Shown: positions 1-13,003, numbered from the stretch's first letter. The stretch is 64,000 bases of DNA from Gordionus sp. m RMFG-2023 (GCF_954871325.1 NC_088779.1:8062846-8126845); one strand, 5' to 3'. Notes: generated by a model not told the origin, from the letters alone. Numbers and translations: made by a program.

Positions 1-290
1 AGAAATATTCCTGACCCTCCAAGCCTTAGATCAGCCCATTGAGAGGAAACGCTTTTCCTCTTAATGAAGATCTCCCCTAAGATAAATTACTCTTAAAAGT
101 TTATCAACAGGCAATTTAAATTTACATAGTGAACAAATACTTTTTAATTTGATCGAAAAATCTATAATAGTTTCTCCGTCTCTTTTATGGTATAAAAATG
201 ATGAGATGTTGATGCTTTTTGGCTTATCAGAACGATCTCCTAATCTTCGTTAGGCATAGTTTAGTATTCTTCGTCTATTTACACTTTTAA
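1..290 (-). mobile_element. LTR retrotransposon gag fragment (fossil)
   Basis: On the minus strand this edge of the window reads as a stretch typical of retrotransposon capsid (Gag): a run like FYHKRDGETIIDF followed by KLKSICSLCKFKLP, matching the usual 'Q-x-GE-s/t-i-x-d-F...L-x-C-x-F' pattern of Ty3/gypsy gag. No LTR or pol is visible next to it, and the element may continue outside the window. It is old and broken in several places. Family assignment beyond LTR retrotransposon is inference. Confidence 0.4.
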
Positions 291-299
291 TTTATTAGA

Positions 300-2610
300 A
301 CTCTTTTAACTTAATTCGCCACACTGAAACGTTTTAAGGTTTTAATAAAATGTTTATATATATAAAATATACTAAATAACTTGGAAAAATTTAAGGATAT
401 TGTCTATGATTGGGCAGAAACTTGATTTTAAAACAAAAATTAAATTTTAATTAAAAATGTAATGTCACAAAAATATAATGATTTATTTATTTTACATCTG
501 TTTGAAAGAATCTGAAAACCCTGGCTAGAACACCATCTTAAGATATCATATTTGATTACGAGTGAATTCAACTCATATTATTTTTGCACTTTTCCAAAAA
601 ATGTGACATTTTTCACTCTGACACTGCTTTTATTATATATTATTTTTCTAACATATTATAAATAAATTTCAAATATTGACTCCATTTACATTTATAAATT
701 TTTATATAATAAATTAATACAAAGTAAATGTTTCATTAAGAAAAAATTAATAAACATAATAAATATTTTAAAAATAAATCTGATCATTTAAATAATATTT
801 TGGCATATAGTTTTAGTTTGTATTTTATTTGGTTCCTCATGATAAATTTTGTACTTTGACATCATTGATAAACTTAAATGTATTCATTTACAATGGTGTA
901 CGAAAACATGATTTCAAAATTTTTCGCGAAAATTAGTTATTAATTAGTTTTGCAACTTGGATATTGTTTAATAACAATAAATTTTTGCCTAAATTAGTAA
1001 CTTATTTAATCTAGTTAGGACGAGATATATCTATTCCGCATTTTCTGATTTGCAGGATTAAAATAGTCATGTTTTATATTATTTTATATTTATATCTAAT
1101 TCTTCAAATTTTAGCGGCATTGATTCCAACAATTTTTAGTAAATTTTATTGTTATCGAATGCTTATTATTTTAAAGGTTTCTTAAGGTAAGATAAAAAAG
1201 TTATTTTAATACTTCTAAATATTATGGGGCTCTTTATTGTTATTCTTTTTTTGAACCTCAGTTTGTGGAAATTTGGTTTTATTTTGATGAGTATCATATA
1301 TCTTGTAGTCTAATGGGAAATGTAATAACAAATAATGAGCGAAAGCTTAAAGCGAATTAATTTTTTTAAATAAAAACTGTTTTTTTTATCTAACCCTTTA
1401 AACCGGATATCATAAGAAGTTTTTATATGGGAGGGGGGAAGGTCAATTCTAAACTATTTTTGAGATGTATTCTATTATATATATAAAAGCTTGTAGTTAT
1501 ATGAGTGCAAAATAATATTTAAATATTTATATTTTACTGTAAGACAAATTTAAATAAATTATGTAATTTTGCTTAATATATAAAATATTCCATGGCTAAA
1601 TTTTGTAAATAATTTAATTTTGGAATAAGTTTTAATAATTGGCAAAATATGGCCGTATCAATATTACTTTTAAAGTTAAAATAAATTTTTTAGGATTATT
1701 AGTTTAATTTTTTTGTTTCATCCATAGTTAAAAGATTAGAGTTGATATTTGAAAAAAATATGGACATACCCATATGCACATATATGATTTTATAATTTAT
1801 ACATAATTGAGTTCAGACTTTTGGCTTTAGGCTATCTTAAGTAGTTGGATTTGATAGATAAACAAAACAAATTGGTAAAGTTGAAAAATATCCCAATTTT
1901 TTACTAGCAATATTTTTATTTTGATTGAAAGTTTTTTTGAGATCAGAAAGTTCTGGAAGTTATAAATTATCAGTCTAATATCCTAAAAATAAAAAAATTT
2001 CTAATAAAAAATATTTAGAGCAGAACATCTATTCAAAAATTATATTAATGTATTTAGAGTATAAGAAGCCAACAGGAATAAATACTAAATTCGGTTTATT
2101 TCACTTGCCTGGATATATAAAATTACAATTTTGATCATCTTAAAAAATACAAATGTGACATCTATGAGGAATACATAATAGAACAAACCAATCAGAATTT
2201 CACATTTAAATATATAAAAAACTTGGAGATGATAAAAATCTTCAAGGAAATAAAATAACAATCAAACACATGGCATTGTGGACTGTATTTTTTAGCCTTC
2301 CCAATTTTAAATATTCAACTTTTTATAATATTTATTCTACAGATCCTTTATAATGAAGAAATTTAAGTCTCTTAGGCTTGCAGCGATTATTACCTCATAA
2401 AATATTTTATTGGTATCTACTAGAAGATTTTTTGAATGCAAAAATATTTCTCAGTTTGAATGTAAAAATATATCTCAGGATTTTACTTCAAGTGAAATTT
2501 GGGGTATATTATCTGTAATTTCAAAAATGCAATAGAATTGTGGTAAATGAGGTGGGCTTGATAGATTTTAAATTATTGAAAAGAATCGTGGCAGTCTTAC
2601 CTGTATAATA
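300..2610. other. AT-rich intergenic stretch, no gene seen
   Basis: Very AT-rich sequence with homopolymer runs and no ORF, TIR pair or recognisable domain. I see nothing supportable here. Confidence 0.5.
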
Positions 2611-3179
2611 GACCTGACAACTAGTGTTGTTAAAACCCTCCGGTCGTTTTTTTGACCTTGACCCGAGTCCAACGAAAACGACCTCGACCCAAAATATGGG
2701 TCGTTTTTTTCGACTCTACTTGAAGTTTGAGTCGCTTTTTACGACTCAGACTTGAAGTTTGGTCGTTTTTTTCGACTCAGACTTGAAGTTTAATTTTTAA
2801 GGCAAATATGTAAAAATATATTTTGCAAACATGTTAAATTAAAATTTCAGTGTAGATGTACCATAGGAAAGTGACAATTGTCATAATCGTCATTTTTGAA
2901 CTTTTTTGAATTTTTTTTAGACAAATGGGTAAAAATATATTTTGTAAACATGTTAAATTTAAATTTCAGTGAAGATGTACCATAGGAAAGTGACAATTGT
3001 CATAATCGTCATTTTTGATAGGGGCACGAAAACTTTCAACGGAGGATATTTTTCATCTAAATGAATTAATATTAAAATATGTCATCAACGAAAATATTTC
3101 CTTTAGGACATTTTTAAAATAAATCTTCTAAAGTATGGTGCAGGCAAACTGCTGTAAAATATTTAAACACCATATATAT

Positions 3180-4600
3180 CGAGGCCAAAACTAATATTAT
3201 GAATGTTTTCGATAATTACAAATACAAGATGGCCATAACTAATGAACGTATGGACCAATAACAATTTGATTAGTTATTGTGCCATAACGGTCCATTATAT
3301 CAATGATAATTAGGATTTAGCAAACTCTTTATTATCAAGTGAGGAATTTGCCCACCCTCACACGGGTGAGGTGAGGATGTTAAAGGTATAATAATAACAA
3401 TACTGGCCGAATATAAAATACTTAATAAAATATCATCCATTACCCATGATAATGGATCAAATATAATTTCGGCGGGGAAATTGACTATTCCTCTAATTCG
3501 CGAAACCTATAACGCCAATTTTAGCACAATACGAGGTCTTGCCCATATTATGGATCTGACAAGAAGGACTATAAACGATCTCAACAGAATTGGAAAAGGC
3601 TGAGTCGTTGGTGAAAAAGATCCATAAAAGTCCTTCTCTGATGCAGGAATTTGTTAAAATTTGTGATTGTAAAATTCCGCTCGATGTATCAACAAGATGG
3701 AATTCTAAATATCTCATGCTTAATAAAATCAATCAGGTATTAATATAGCATAAAATATTTAATTATTTTATATTTCATTTTATAGAATATAGCATAATCA
3801 AATTGGGCAAAAGATGTATTAATGATAGCTTTTACATTAATGCCGAAGAGGTTAAAGTGTTGAAGGATATTGAAAATTTTTGCACCCTTTTTACAAGATT
3901 ACATATGAAATAAGTGCAAACTCATCAACAATAGGCATGTATCTTTTATATATAGATACATTGCAACAATTGTTGGTATTAAATATTGGCACTAACATAT
4001 TACTGTAAAAGCAGCAGAAGTTATGTTAACCAAATGCGAAAAATATATTAAAATAATAGATGATTTCGATCTTTATTTATAAACTTTTATACCTATATGG
4101 ATGAATAAAGTTTGTTATTATGAAAAGTTGGTAGCTTTCTACAATAAATATTGTTGTAATCCGGAGCCCGAAAAACCAGAGATAAATGATAATTTAGAAG
4201 TGATGTCAACAACTATTTTAAATAGAAGGTATATATTATTTTAATATATTACAACTTTTTTAAATGTCATAAAAGAGTAGATATATTTAATTTTAAAAAA
4301 TTTCATTATATATTATTAGGAAAGCATCTCTAGATCCGATGGTTGACGAGATCGATTACCTAGCTGATCTAGTTGCCTCCTCCTCGATTATAGTGTTGGA
4401 TTGGTGGCGAAGTAATTCCATGCGTTTTCCCTAACTTTCCTTAATGGCTAGGGATTTTCTATCGCGACAGAGCACATCCGTAGCAAGCGAGCATGTCTTC
4501 TCGAGAGTGGTGGACACCATTACGAAAAAAAAAATCGCATGGCGTCAGAAACGTTTAAACAATGTTTATGTTTAAATTCATGGAATGCGAATATCATGAA
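3180..4600 (+). pseudogene. hAT transposase gene remnant with two introns (in FB1)
   Basis: The plus strand holds hAT transposase blocks in order: a DNG/DNA-type motif (ITHDNGSNI) near 3450; IRGLAHIMDL near 3530; the LVKKIHKS...LDVSTRWNSKY block at about 3600-3710; and the C-terminal hAT dimerisation block near 4400-4530, with a WW pair, MARDFLS and SVASEHVFS. Two likely introns interrupt it: 3737-3785 (gtatta..ttatag, 49 nt) and 4229-4319 (gtatat..attag, 91 nt). The N-terminal DNA-binding part is not clear and several stops and frame changes are present, so it is a dead gene. It lies between inverted repeat arms that share TIRs with two transposase-less foldbacks, which suggests but does not prove that this lineage moved them. 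Confidence 0.65.
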
Positions 4601-4619
4601 TAATAAATTTTGGACATAA

Positions 4620-5510
4620 TTTTTATATGTATATATATATTGTTAAATATAAAGTTTAGTATGTTAATAAATATCATATATAATTTAAATAAAAATATTT
4701 AAACTATAAATGTATCAAAGATTTTAGATGTTTTGAGCATAGTGTTCTTGTTTAGGCTGTTGTTTTTTATGAATACTGGAGAACATGAGTGATTTAATAA
4801 TATTTGTCTTTAAATTTGTACTAAAATAGTTTTTGATATTAAGATTTAAAATTTTGAACACTTAAGGAAAATTACACATTAAAATTTATACTGGGATTAA
4901 CTTTGAACTAATGTTGTTAAAATAGAGCTCTATACTTATTTTCAGGCGTTAATTCCCTAAAGTTGTGTTAAATGGCGCGATTTGAGCAGATTTTTAAAGC
5001 GGTTAATTCACTATTTTATTGAAAAGAATATTACTAGAGCCATTTTTCTCATATAGAGATATGAAGAAACATTTGGTATAGATAATATATACAAAGTTAT
5101 TTCCCTGTTACAATGATATGTAATTCCCTCCTGATATCGCATAAATTTTATTCTCGATAAAAAAATCATAAAATATTTCATTGTGAGATGTGCAGGTAGG
5201 TTTTATCATAACTAATAGCTTCGAGGAAATATTTTAATTATAACATTATTGTGTAGTCCTATTCTTAATCTTTAAAATAAAATATGAATAAACATAGATG
5301 AAATGTGATAGTTAATTTTATGACCCAGTCTCTGACCATAAGATATTTAATAATTATATTTTAAATAAAAAATACATTAAATATAATTTTATTATCTATT
5401 TTAAAAATTATTATGTGAAAAAAATTATCAAGATGGCTATTTTAATTTTTTCAAGGTTTATCACTGAAAAATTGATTTAAGATGTTTACAGTATATATTT
5501 TTATCTATCT
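4620..5510. other. AT-rich spacer inside FB1
   Basis: Sequence between the transposase remnant and the right inverted arm. A degenerate 'ctaatgttgttaaaa' near 4908 resembles the family terminus, but no other signal supports a separate element. Confidence 0.35.
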
Positions 5511-6234
5511 GCTTCAATTAAATTGAAAAAAGTTCAAAAATGACGATTATGACAATTGTCACTTTCCTATGGTACATCTTCAACGATATTTTAATTTAAC
5601 ATGTTTGCAAAATATATTTTTACTTATTTGTCTAAAAAAATTCAAAAAAGTTAAAAAATGACGATTATGATAATTGTCACTTTCCTATGGTACATCTTCA
5701 ATGAAATTTTAATTTAACATGTTTACAAAATATATTTTTACCCATTTGCCTTAAAAAAATTGAAAAAAGTTCAAAAATGACGATTATGACAATTGTCACT
5801 TTCCTATGGTACATCTTCAATGAAATTTAAATTTAACATGTTTACAAAATATATTTTTACCCATTTGTCTAAAAAAATTCAAAAAAGTTTAAAAATGACG
5901 ATTATGACAATTGCCACTTTCCTAAGGTACATCTTCAACGAAATTTTAATTTAACATGTTTACAAAATATATTTTTACCCATTTGCCTTAAAAAAATTCA
6001 AAAAGTTCAAAAATGACGATTATGACAATTGTCACTTTCCTATGGTACATCTTCAATGAAATTTTATTTTATTAATTTATTCATAACAATAATCTGGAAT
6101 AACATGACTATTTAACTAGTCAAAAGAGTGTTATACATTATTTTAGCCTTATAATTTAGAGATAAAAAACGTCTTAGATTTTTGGAAGTTAAGAGCATTG
6201 GATCTTCCTTAACTTTCGATATTATCTAGAAAGG

Positions 6235-6620
6235 TCTGTGCGTTTAAGCTACGAGCACACCCAGCGAGTGTTTTTATCACATACCAGGGTTCACTTCGAA
6301 CTCTAAAAGATCATTATTATGTCATGATCTAAATAAAATAATATTTATACATGATAATTATAACTTAATAAAATCATTAAATTATTGTTATAAACATAAA
6401 AGCATAAATTTTATTTTAAAAGAGTTTCCAATGAATTTATATTTTAATTAAAAAATTTAAGTTAGAAAGATATTTGACCCCACCGCGGTGACCGATTTTT
6501 GTGGCGGCGTCTAAATAGATTCTCCGCTGGCCAGTCGATCGTTTTAAAAAAAGAAACGCTGCCGCCGATAATGCTATCGGCATATATGTCTAGGTATAGG
6601 CCATTTTTATGGGGATTAAC
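6235..6620. repeat. GC-rich hairpin island, possible SINE-like repeat (copy 1)
   Basis: A GC-rich patch (CCACCGCGGTGACCG and GCTGCCGCCGATAATGC) stands out in AT-rich DNA at 6478-6600, with a weak tRNA-promoter-like stretch about 200 bp upstream. A similar arrangement lies inside the second foldback at 30275-30790. The likeness is in layout and short motifs only. Confidence 0.25.
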
Positions 6621-6959
6621 CATATTAGATAAAAATAGGCAATAAAAAATATTTAATATATCAAAAAAGAATAATAATTGATGAATGACTATAATTATTC
6701 TTTTGTAATATCATAGTTAATGTAAAAATAAGCAAAATGCAACAATAATAGAGTTCTAATACCTCCCCCCCCCCTCCTTATAGTTTAGGGCCTGAATAGT
6801 TTATAAACATGTTGAATTATTAAAATTATTATTTATATTTAGTTGTAGTATAGTAAAGAGTAAGCCTTAAAATATTTTTATTAAAAAAATAATTATATAT
6901 TTCTCACTCTCATTTTCTTTTAGAAAATGAATGATTATAAATAAAATTATTTAAAATAA

Positions 6960-7850
6960 AACGTGTTCCTGATTATTAGATAAGATATAGATTCTCTATC
7001 CAATATTCTCATTTATTTTATTGCTATTATAGTTTTATTTAAATTAGGATAAACATTTTATAGATATTTTTAAAAAGTTATTTATTACTTACTCTCTTTG
7101 ATATTTAAAATAATATTATATCCAATATAAATATTTTTATTTGGATAAAATTTATTCTGGAATATTTTGAATTTAGACGCAAAACGCAAAAATATTATAT
7201 TATGATATAGATATTTTGTTTGGTGATGGATCAAATGATTTTATTTAAATAAATAGTGATTCTTTTGTAACATTTATTTGCTATATTTTTCTAATATTTT
7301 GTTTTTATTCTCACTATTCAATTACAAAATAAAAAGATGCAAATAACTTTTATTTGTAAAAAGCGTCTATAAATTTAATATATTTATTGAAAAGAAACTT
7401 TAATGGCAGCTATAAATATTTAATAGGCAAAAAAGTAAATAGGGTGAGCTAGCTCAAAAACTTTTTACCTATGCTATAAAGCAATTAAGTATCAAAATTA
7501 AGTAGGCAGACACAGAGCATCATCTTAGAACTCTATAATTTTATTTAAAATATTAAATTAGTTATTGGGTTTATGTTAAAATCCATAGATATCCCAAGGA
7601 TTATTATATCATATATATAAAAAAAAAAATGTTATTTTATTAATGGTAGCCAAGAATTAACAAATCTCAACTATGGCGAGTAGCAGAATTCTAACTCAAG
7701 TTTAGGCAAAAATATTTTCAGGTTGAATGTTTTATCTTTCCTGAATTAATCCTCCCTTAGTGAAATCAATATGAAATATGGGTCTATAAGTATCTTAGCT
7801 AGATTTTATCTTGTGCTTTTGGATTTAATGTTAATAATTTCCAAATATCT
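6960..7850. repeat. Interspersed duplicated segment, copy 1 (pairs with 54240-54960)
   Basis: This segment and 54240-54960 share collinear blocks, including 'ttgctattRtag|ttttattt', 'tttggtgatggatcaaatga', 'aaaatattaaattag' and a shared run near 'caaaaatattttcaggt'. Both have a pyrimidine-rich tract ending in TAG just before the shared body, and both end the first block with a VMDQM-x-LF-x-stop reading. This copy is frame-disrupted. It could be a duplicated gene end or an unclassified repeat. Confidence 0.45.
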
Positions 7851-8590
7851 GTTTAAATTAGTGTTTGAAAATAGAAATAATTTTCAAAGAATTTGAAGAT
7901 TTAATTCATAAATCACAAAAAGATTTTTTATATGAGAGAGAATTTTAGATAAAAAAAAATTGATTGTAATTATTTTAATAAAAATTAAAAAATACATAAA
8001 AATCTTACAATTTTGAGCAATAATTCTTTAGCACTTAAAAAGTTATACGCTATAGGATTAATCTCCTTACATAGTTTTTCTTCAGTTTACTTATAACTGG
8101 ATTTGACCTTTTGGAAGATCTGATAAAAGATATATTTATCTAGTTAATGTTTAAACTTAATAAATTTACTTCTAATAATTACTTAAAAAATATATATATT
8201 TAACATAATCCAAAAAAAACGTAAACATTTTTTACCACATGTTATAGACAGAAAAAATAAAGGAAACACTGTATTACACATATAAACACATCTTTTTTTT
8301 AATTTCAATCTCACGAGTGTCCCTTGAAATTTCGGATTTACATTTACTTCTTTTTAAAAATGATAATATTTTCCTTTGTTATATGATGACTCTTTCCACT
8401 CTCTTTAAGTGAATATATTTAAAATAAATTCTTAAATAATTAGTATAAATCTTAAATATAAAATCATTTGCTAGATATTTAAAATACTATCAATCACGTT
8501 AGACAAAAATGAATTAGGGAGATTTTGTTATTATCACTAATTGTTACACCAATATTAAACTGTTATATATAACATTTTTTTAATTTTTAT
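7850..8590. other. AT-rich stretch, no gene seen
   Basis: AT-rich DNA between the duplicated segment and the first LTR. I see no gene or repeat boundary. Confidence 0.4.
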
Positions 8591-8593
8591 GCT

Positions 8594-9200
8594 TGAAGTA
8601 TTCTAGATTTAATATGCTTGTCCATAATGTTTATTGGTAATAGGCTTAACAAATTTAAGAGATTTTGTTTATCAATTCAAATTACAATCATATAAGAAAT
8701 TTTAAAATTTTATTTTATTTAAAAATTATTATTTTTTTACTAAAAATGTAATATATTTTCATGCTTTTATAGCTTGTAAAAATCAATTTATATAACGAAA
8801 AATCAATTTAATAATTTACATAAACGAAAAATTAATTTAATAATTTACATAAAGGAAAAATCAATTTATAAATTTCTATCAACGAATAATCAACTATTGA
8901 GTTTATATTACAAAATGAGTCCGCAAGGTTAGTATTAAGTTATTAACAAAAAAGAAATATATAAAAAGATTAATCAAGTCATCTCAACATTACACCCTTT
9001 AAGAAATGAACTCCACTCAGGTTCTTCTGGTATGTGAACCTTATAAGTTCATGATATAAACTTGAAATCGCGCAGGCAAAGTTTTATTTCTATTCGGCCT
9101 CTAAACAGCTAGACGGTCATTATCTTGGTCGATGACATTTCACGTTTTCGCACTCTGTCTAACATCTTATCGTTTGTCTTTCTTACCGGTTTCTTGATCA
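8594..9200 (-). mobile_element. Ty3/gypsy LTR, copy A (fossil)
   Basis: A roughly 600-bp sequence beginning TGAAG and matching collinearly the LTR at 14553-15112, including the GGCAAAGTTTTATTTCTA and GTCATTATCTTGGTCGATG blocks. It contains short tandem units around 'cgaaaaatcaatttaat' at 8790-8880. The two copies have diverged clearly, with many substitutions and small length changes, which implies an old insertion. The host element runs on the minus strand. Confidence 0.6.
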
Positions 9201-10125
9201 TTTTGGTTTATTTGTAGCTTGTTAGTTATCTTAATCGCCTAATCATTCACTTGATATTCATCATCACATTCCCTTGTTCATCTCGTTATTTATTATCATT
9301 TGTATTTATTTATCATTTGTAATTATTATTATGATCAATTTATCTCGAATAAAATAATTTTGGAATAATTGAAATGGTAATGGGATAAATAATATATTGG
9401 AATCATTCATAGAATAAGAATAATAATCATAATTTGGGATAAGAATCATAGAATATTTTGAATTGTAGTGTTTTATAAATTATTTATTTATTATTAAATT
9501 TCAATTATTATTAAATTTCAATTATTATTAAATTTCAATTATTTTTAAATTATAAATTTTACTCCCTTATTTTTCAATTTAAGCAATTTCTTCATATCAT
9601 AATTTATCTTCAAATTGTTCTTTATCAAAAAAAATTTCTTTCGCCTTCCATTTTTAACATATGATCTCCATATCACATTCTTAAAAACTTTTTTAACTTC
9701 AAGATGTTTAACTTTCCCCTTGTCTCTCTTTATAATATTTGTTTTCGTTTCTTTATTTCAAAGTTTTTTAAAATTTTTAATAATTATAAAAGTTTTTATT
9801 TTATTATTTATTTTTTTTTATATTTAAAAAAATTTATTAAAAAAACATATAACACAAAAAAATAAAAAAAATTAGCGATCAAAATATATATTAAAAAAAT
9901 ATATATATTTTAAAAAAATATATTTAAAAAAATATCAATCAAAAACTATATCGTAACGTAACAAATTAAAATATATTTTAAAAAAAATATAAAATAAATT
10001 TATAATAATAAATTTTGTCAATGTTATTATAATCATTAAGTAATTTCTTGATATTGTACATAATCGGAAAAAAGAAAAATATATATTATAAGATATTTAA
10101 AACATAAATGTTTAATTATAACGAA
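9200..10125. other. AT-rich stretch with a 17-bp minisatellite at 9486-9555
   Basis: About four copies of a unit like 'ttattattaaatttcaa' at 9486-9555, then long A/T runs up to the 3' end of LINE A. A short plus-strand frame at 9615-9827 is Phe/Leu/Ile-rich low complexity and not credible as a gene. Confidence 0.45.
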
Positions 10126-10232
10126 AAATATTTTTTTTTTGTGGTTAAAATCTAAATATAGTTGCGATGCAAAATATAAATAAAATTAACAAAAAAGTTT
10201 TTAAAATAAAACAAATGACTATATTTGATAAA

Positions 10233-11039
10233 CTAGGAGGGAAATGGGAGTGTTTCGAAGAAACATTTGTAGTTCCCCTTTAGGATTTCAAATTGGACTT
10301 TTTGTTTAAGAGATAGGGACTCGTTTTTGACCCGTGTCCTTAACGAAATTCTTCTACCCAATTGATTTAAGAACTTTAGGGATTGGGGACCGGGGTTTCC
10401 AAGGACGCTAAAAATTAGGGAAATAAATATAAAAGAGTTAGGGAGGAATCTATATTTATTAGACTTATTGGTTTCTTGTAGTTCCAAGGAGTAGGTATTT
10501 CCGTTAGCCGGAAAGGAGGTAACACAAGAGACATCCCAGACAAGTCTTTTGCCGCCTTGCCAAGACGTTAAAGACATGCCGTCAGGGCGCTTACCGTCAG
10601 CATTTAGGAGACCTAATGGCTCCAAACTATTGGGGAAACCGACCGAAATCAAGGCTTTGCCGATTAACCTATTAAGGTTGTCGTGCCTCAGGAAACGGTC
10701 ACTGACTTTGAGGCACGAGAAACAATGTCTAGAGAAAGGATCAACCTGTTTGTGACAGGCAGCACAGGTGTCCACAGAAGGGATAAGGCAACCAAGCCTA
10801 TGGCTAATGGCAGTTTGAAACTCATCGTCTGTGAGTAAGGTTTCCTTTTTACCACTCGGAATCGCGTCTAGCCATTCATGGCCGTTAGAGTTTTTCTTTG
10901 CGTTTCTGAGCAGTTGAAGGTTAGTTAGATCGGGATACATACAAAGTTTTTCAAACGAGCATTGAAGCATAGGGACCGGGAAGCTCTTTAGATGACAGGA
11001 AATGGCTGCTCGGAGCCTTGGGTGATTAGAATAAGCCAC
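10233..11039 (-). pseudogene. LINE A C-terminus: Cys/His knuckle and restriction-like endonuclease
   Basis: This 268-aa frame is the C-terminal third of the LINE A polyprotein. A C-x2-C...HC-x2-C...H cluster at residues 92-119 is followed by GKRPDG (149-154) and, 14 residues on, WDVSC (168-172). RPD...D is the layout of a PD-(D/E)XK-type (restriction-like) nuclease as in R2-group LINEs, where it nicks target DNA to start target-primed reverse transcription. The tail GRRISLRT and LKQKVQFEILKGNY aligns with LINE B (GKRISTRT, LRQRLALNIIKSNY). The first Met is not a real start: the frame opens because of damage upstream. Family assignment is by motif; the subfamily name is not certain. Confidence 0.75.
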
Positions 11040-11505
11040 TCTTGTTTAGATGAAGATAGAAGGGGATCGTCCAACTCGATAAGCGAGGAAATAGAATCGG
11101 CGAAGGATATTCGAGATGAAAGAAAACACGCAATTGCCATAAGGAAGGATGGTGAAAATCACAGTCCACCCCGGTAAGCGGGTATAGAGGCGAGGGACCA
11201 ATTGAAATCGGAAAAATTTAAGCCTAAAAGGGATACGATAAAATGTTTAAATTTTAATTCGAAGACCTTAAGGAGAGTATTGTACTGGAAAACGGGGGAA
11301 GATTTAAATAAATGTAAGAATTTCGGTAGAAAAAGACATTATTTGGTGAGAAAGAAGAACTGATGCTTGGGGAGATGAGGAAGATTCTTGAGTGAATTGG
11401 AAAGGGACTGGATCAAATCGTCAAAAGTTTTTTGACAAAAGGAGGTTGAAAAACCGATAGGGGAACCTAAAAGACAGAGTTCCTCGTGCGGAATGATTGT
11501 AAAAT

Positions 11506-11896
11506 CTAAGGAGGAATAAAATCCTTATTGTTGAGGGAGGAAATTTCACACTTTTTCCTATTTAGGGAAAGACCAATTTTCGAAGCTTCCATTTCAACGT
11601 ACTCAATGGCCGACATAACATTGGATAAAGAACCGCCAAAAGAGCCATCGTCGAGATACCATAAATTAAGGTCTAATTGGAAATTAGACTTTAAATTTTT
11701 GATCAAATCATGAATCCCTATAGTAAAGCAGGGGGCCTAGAGGATCACTTTGCTGTATCCCCTCTTCGGAGGATATGAAAATTCCCCGAATTTGAGTAAC
11801 GAAGGGAATCCATAACAGGAAGGAAATTCCCATATTTTGGGAAATGGTGTAAAAAAGATGATAAGAAAGTCCTCCTATGGATGGTGTTGAAGGCAT
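11506..11896 (-). pseudogene. LINE A RT motifs B and C, in two frames
   Basis: Two overlapping short frames carry the RT core. One (11708-11896) has GIQQSDPLGPLLY, motif B with Ser where the family has Gly (LINE B: GIQQGDPLGS). The other (11506-11706) has WYLDDGSFGG, the catalytic YxDD motif C, then GLSLNRKKCE (motif D). They follow directly from motif A at the end of the 11745-12692 frame, so the RT is broken by frame changes rather than deleted. Confidence 0.7.
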
Positions 11897-12692
11897 TTCT
11901 GAAGTCTAACTTGCAGAAAATCTTATCGGCCTCAGTATTTATAAAAATACGCGCAACATGTGAGGCCACTTCACACCCACCTCTCACTCCAAATCCTAAC
12001 TGTGAAGGAAATAAGAAGGAACTAGCCTTAGGCCGAATCCTATTTACAATAGCCTTGGCGACTAAACGACGAAAGAATGACCCTATGGCTATGGGTCTAA
12101 CGCCGTCATCCGGTTTGGTCAAGGAAACAAGACGTGCGCCAAAAATAATAGGACGAATGCAAAGGGGAACTTCGTGTACGAGGATATTATTGCAAAGTTC
12201 GGTTAAAGCTTTCAACAAAGGGTCAATGAAGCCACTATCAGATCGAATTAAATCCACAAAAAAACCAGGTCTGAAGCCGTCCAACCCACCTGTCGTCCCT
12301 TTTTTAAAGGACTTTAAGTACTTAAGTACTTCGTCACAGGTAAAGTGAATAGAGGAAGAGGCATGCGGGTAGATGTTAAAAGGGGACGCTAGTGGATGTT
12401 TTTCAAGATAGTAACGTTTAGGTGAAATAGAATCATCGGAAAACAATATTCGGGCAGCACCGCTAATATCTCCAAGATCTAATTTTTCGGAGATCAATTT
12501 GTGACGGAAGGAGTTGGGGTTTAAAGCGTAAGAAGGAGAAAATTTATCGATAATCGTATTTCCAAAATTGGACACTTTTTCCTTAATTAAGGCAGATAAG
12601 TTATTTATTTTATTTTTGGGTTTAACTAGGACTCGAAAACAAAAACTAACCAGGTCTAACCATAAGGGTAGTGAGGAGAAATCTGAATTCAA
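11745..12692 (-). pseudogene. LINE A reverse transcriptase, N-terminal half
   Basis: This 315-aa frame begins before the RT and carries GLDGFRPGFF (the 'GpDGlrP' block before RT motif 1), VRPIAIGSFFRRLVAK (motif 1/2), SQLGFGVRGGCEVASH and CKLDFRNAFNTI (motif A, catalytic Asp). It ends shortly before motif B, which continues in another frame. This signature belongs to a widespread invertebrate RT group with RPIAxG and GGCE blocks. Neighbouring frames at 12740-13003 and 11506-11896 supply the zinc finger and motifs B-C. Confidence 0.8.
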
Positions 12693-12739
12693 ATTATTTA
12701 TAAGTGACGTGAGGAACCTTGAGATAGACTCTCGGGCGG

Positions 12740-13003
12740 CTATAGGAATTTTAGAAAGGACTGGGGCTTATGCAAATTAAGGAATAAATCAACAGAGCTT
12801 GAGGAACAAGGTGGACTGGGGTCATACGAGTGAGGAGCGTTAATTAAAGGATCTGGGCCGTAAGAAAGGGGAAATTTTCCAGAATTGTAGCAAACGGGTG
12901 AACCATGTTTCCTAGACACGCCATTTAAATTAAGCGAAACTATTTTTAAGCATACTTGACAACAAGAGTTAACCATGGGAAGTCTTTGAAAGGGAGAAAA
13001 CAC
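12740..13003 (-). pseudogene. LINE A N-terminal zinc finger segment
   Basis: Start of the LINE A reading frame. C-x2-C at CQVC, then LNLNGVSRKH and a final Cys followed by NSG, matching the N-terminal finger of LINE B (CPLC...LLPSH...CPQSG). The shared 'C-x2-C-x(n)-G-x(n)-H-x(n)-C-x-x-SG' plan suggests a nucleic-acid-binding finger. A frame change separates it from the RT frame starting at 12692. The Met at 13003 or the one about ten residues in could be the start. Confidence 0.6.

Larger units (their letters stand above)
2622..6062 (+). mobile_element. Foldback-type hAT element, copy FB1 (transposase-bearing, damaged)
   Basis: The left end is TAGTGTTGTTAAAA, the same terminus as two other foldback elements here (29538 and 58409). 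It is followed by a GTCG-rich terminal minisatellite (2640-2790) and two 120-bp subterminal units with the palindrome TGACAATTGTCA (2791-3020). Five units of the same repeat lie inverted at about 5515-6062. Between the arms is a plus-strand hAT transposase gene (about 3180-4600). The terminus TAGTG fits the hAT consensus YARNG. The right terminus and its target duplication are not visible, so the right arm is probably truncated. FB1 may be a relative of the autonomous parent of this foldback family. Confidence 0.6.

Noticed and set aside
3493-3732. 79-codon minus-strand frame
   Set aside because: Antisense to the hAT TRWNS block in FB1.
9615-9827. 70-codon plus-strand frame rich in Phe, Leu and Ile
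   Set aside because: T-rich low-complexity DNA; no motif, no neighbour, composition explains it.
11881-12348. 155-codon plus-strand frame
   Set aside because: Antisense shadow of the LINE A reverse transcriptase.
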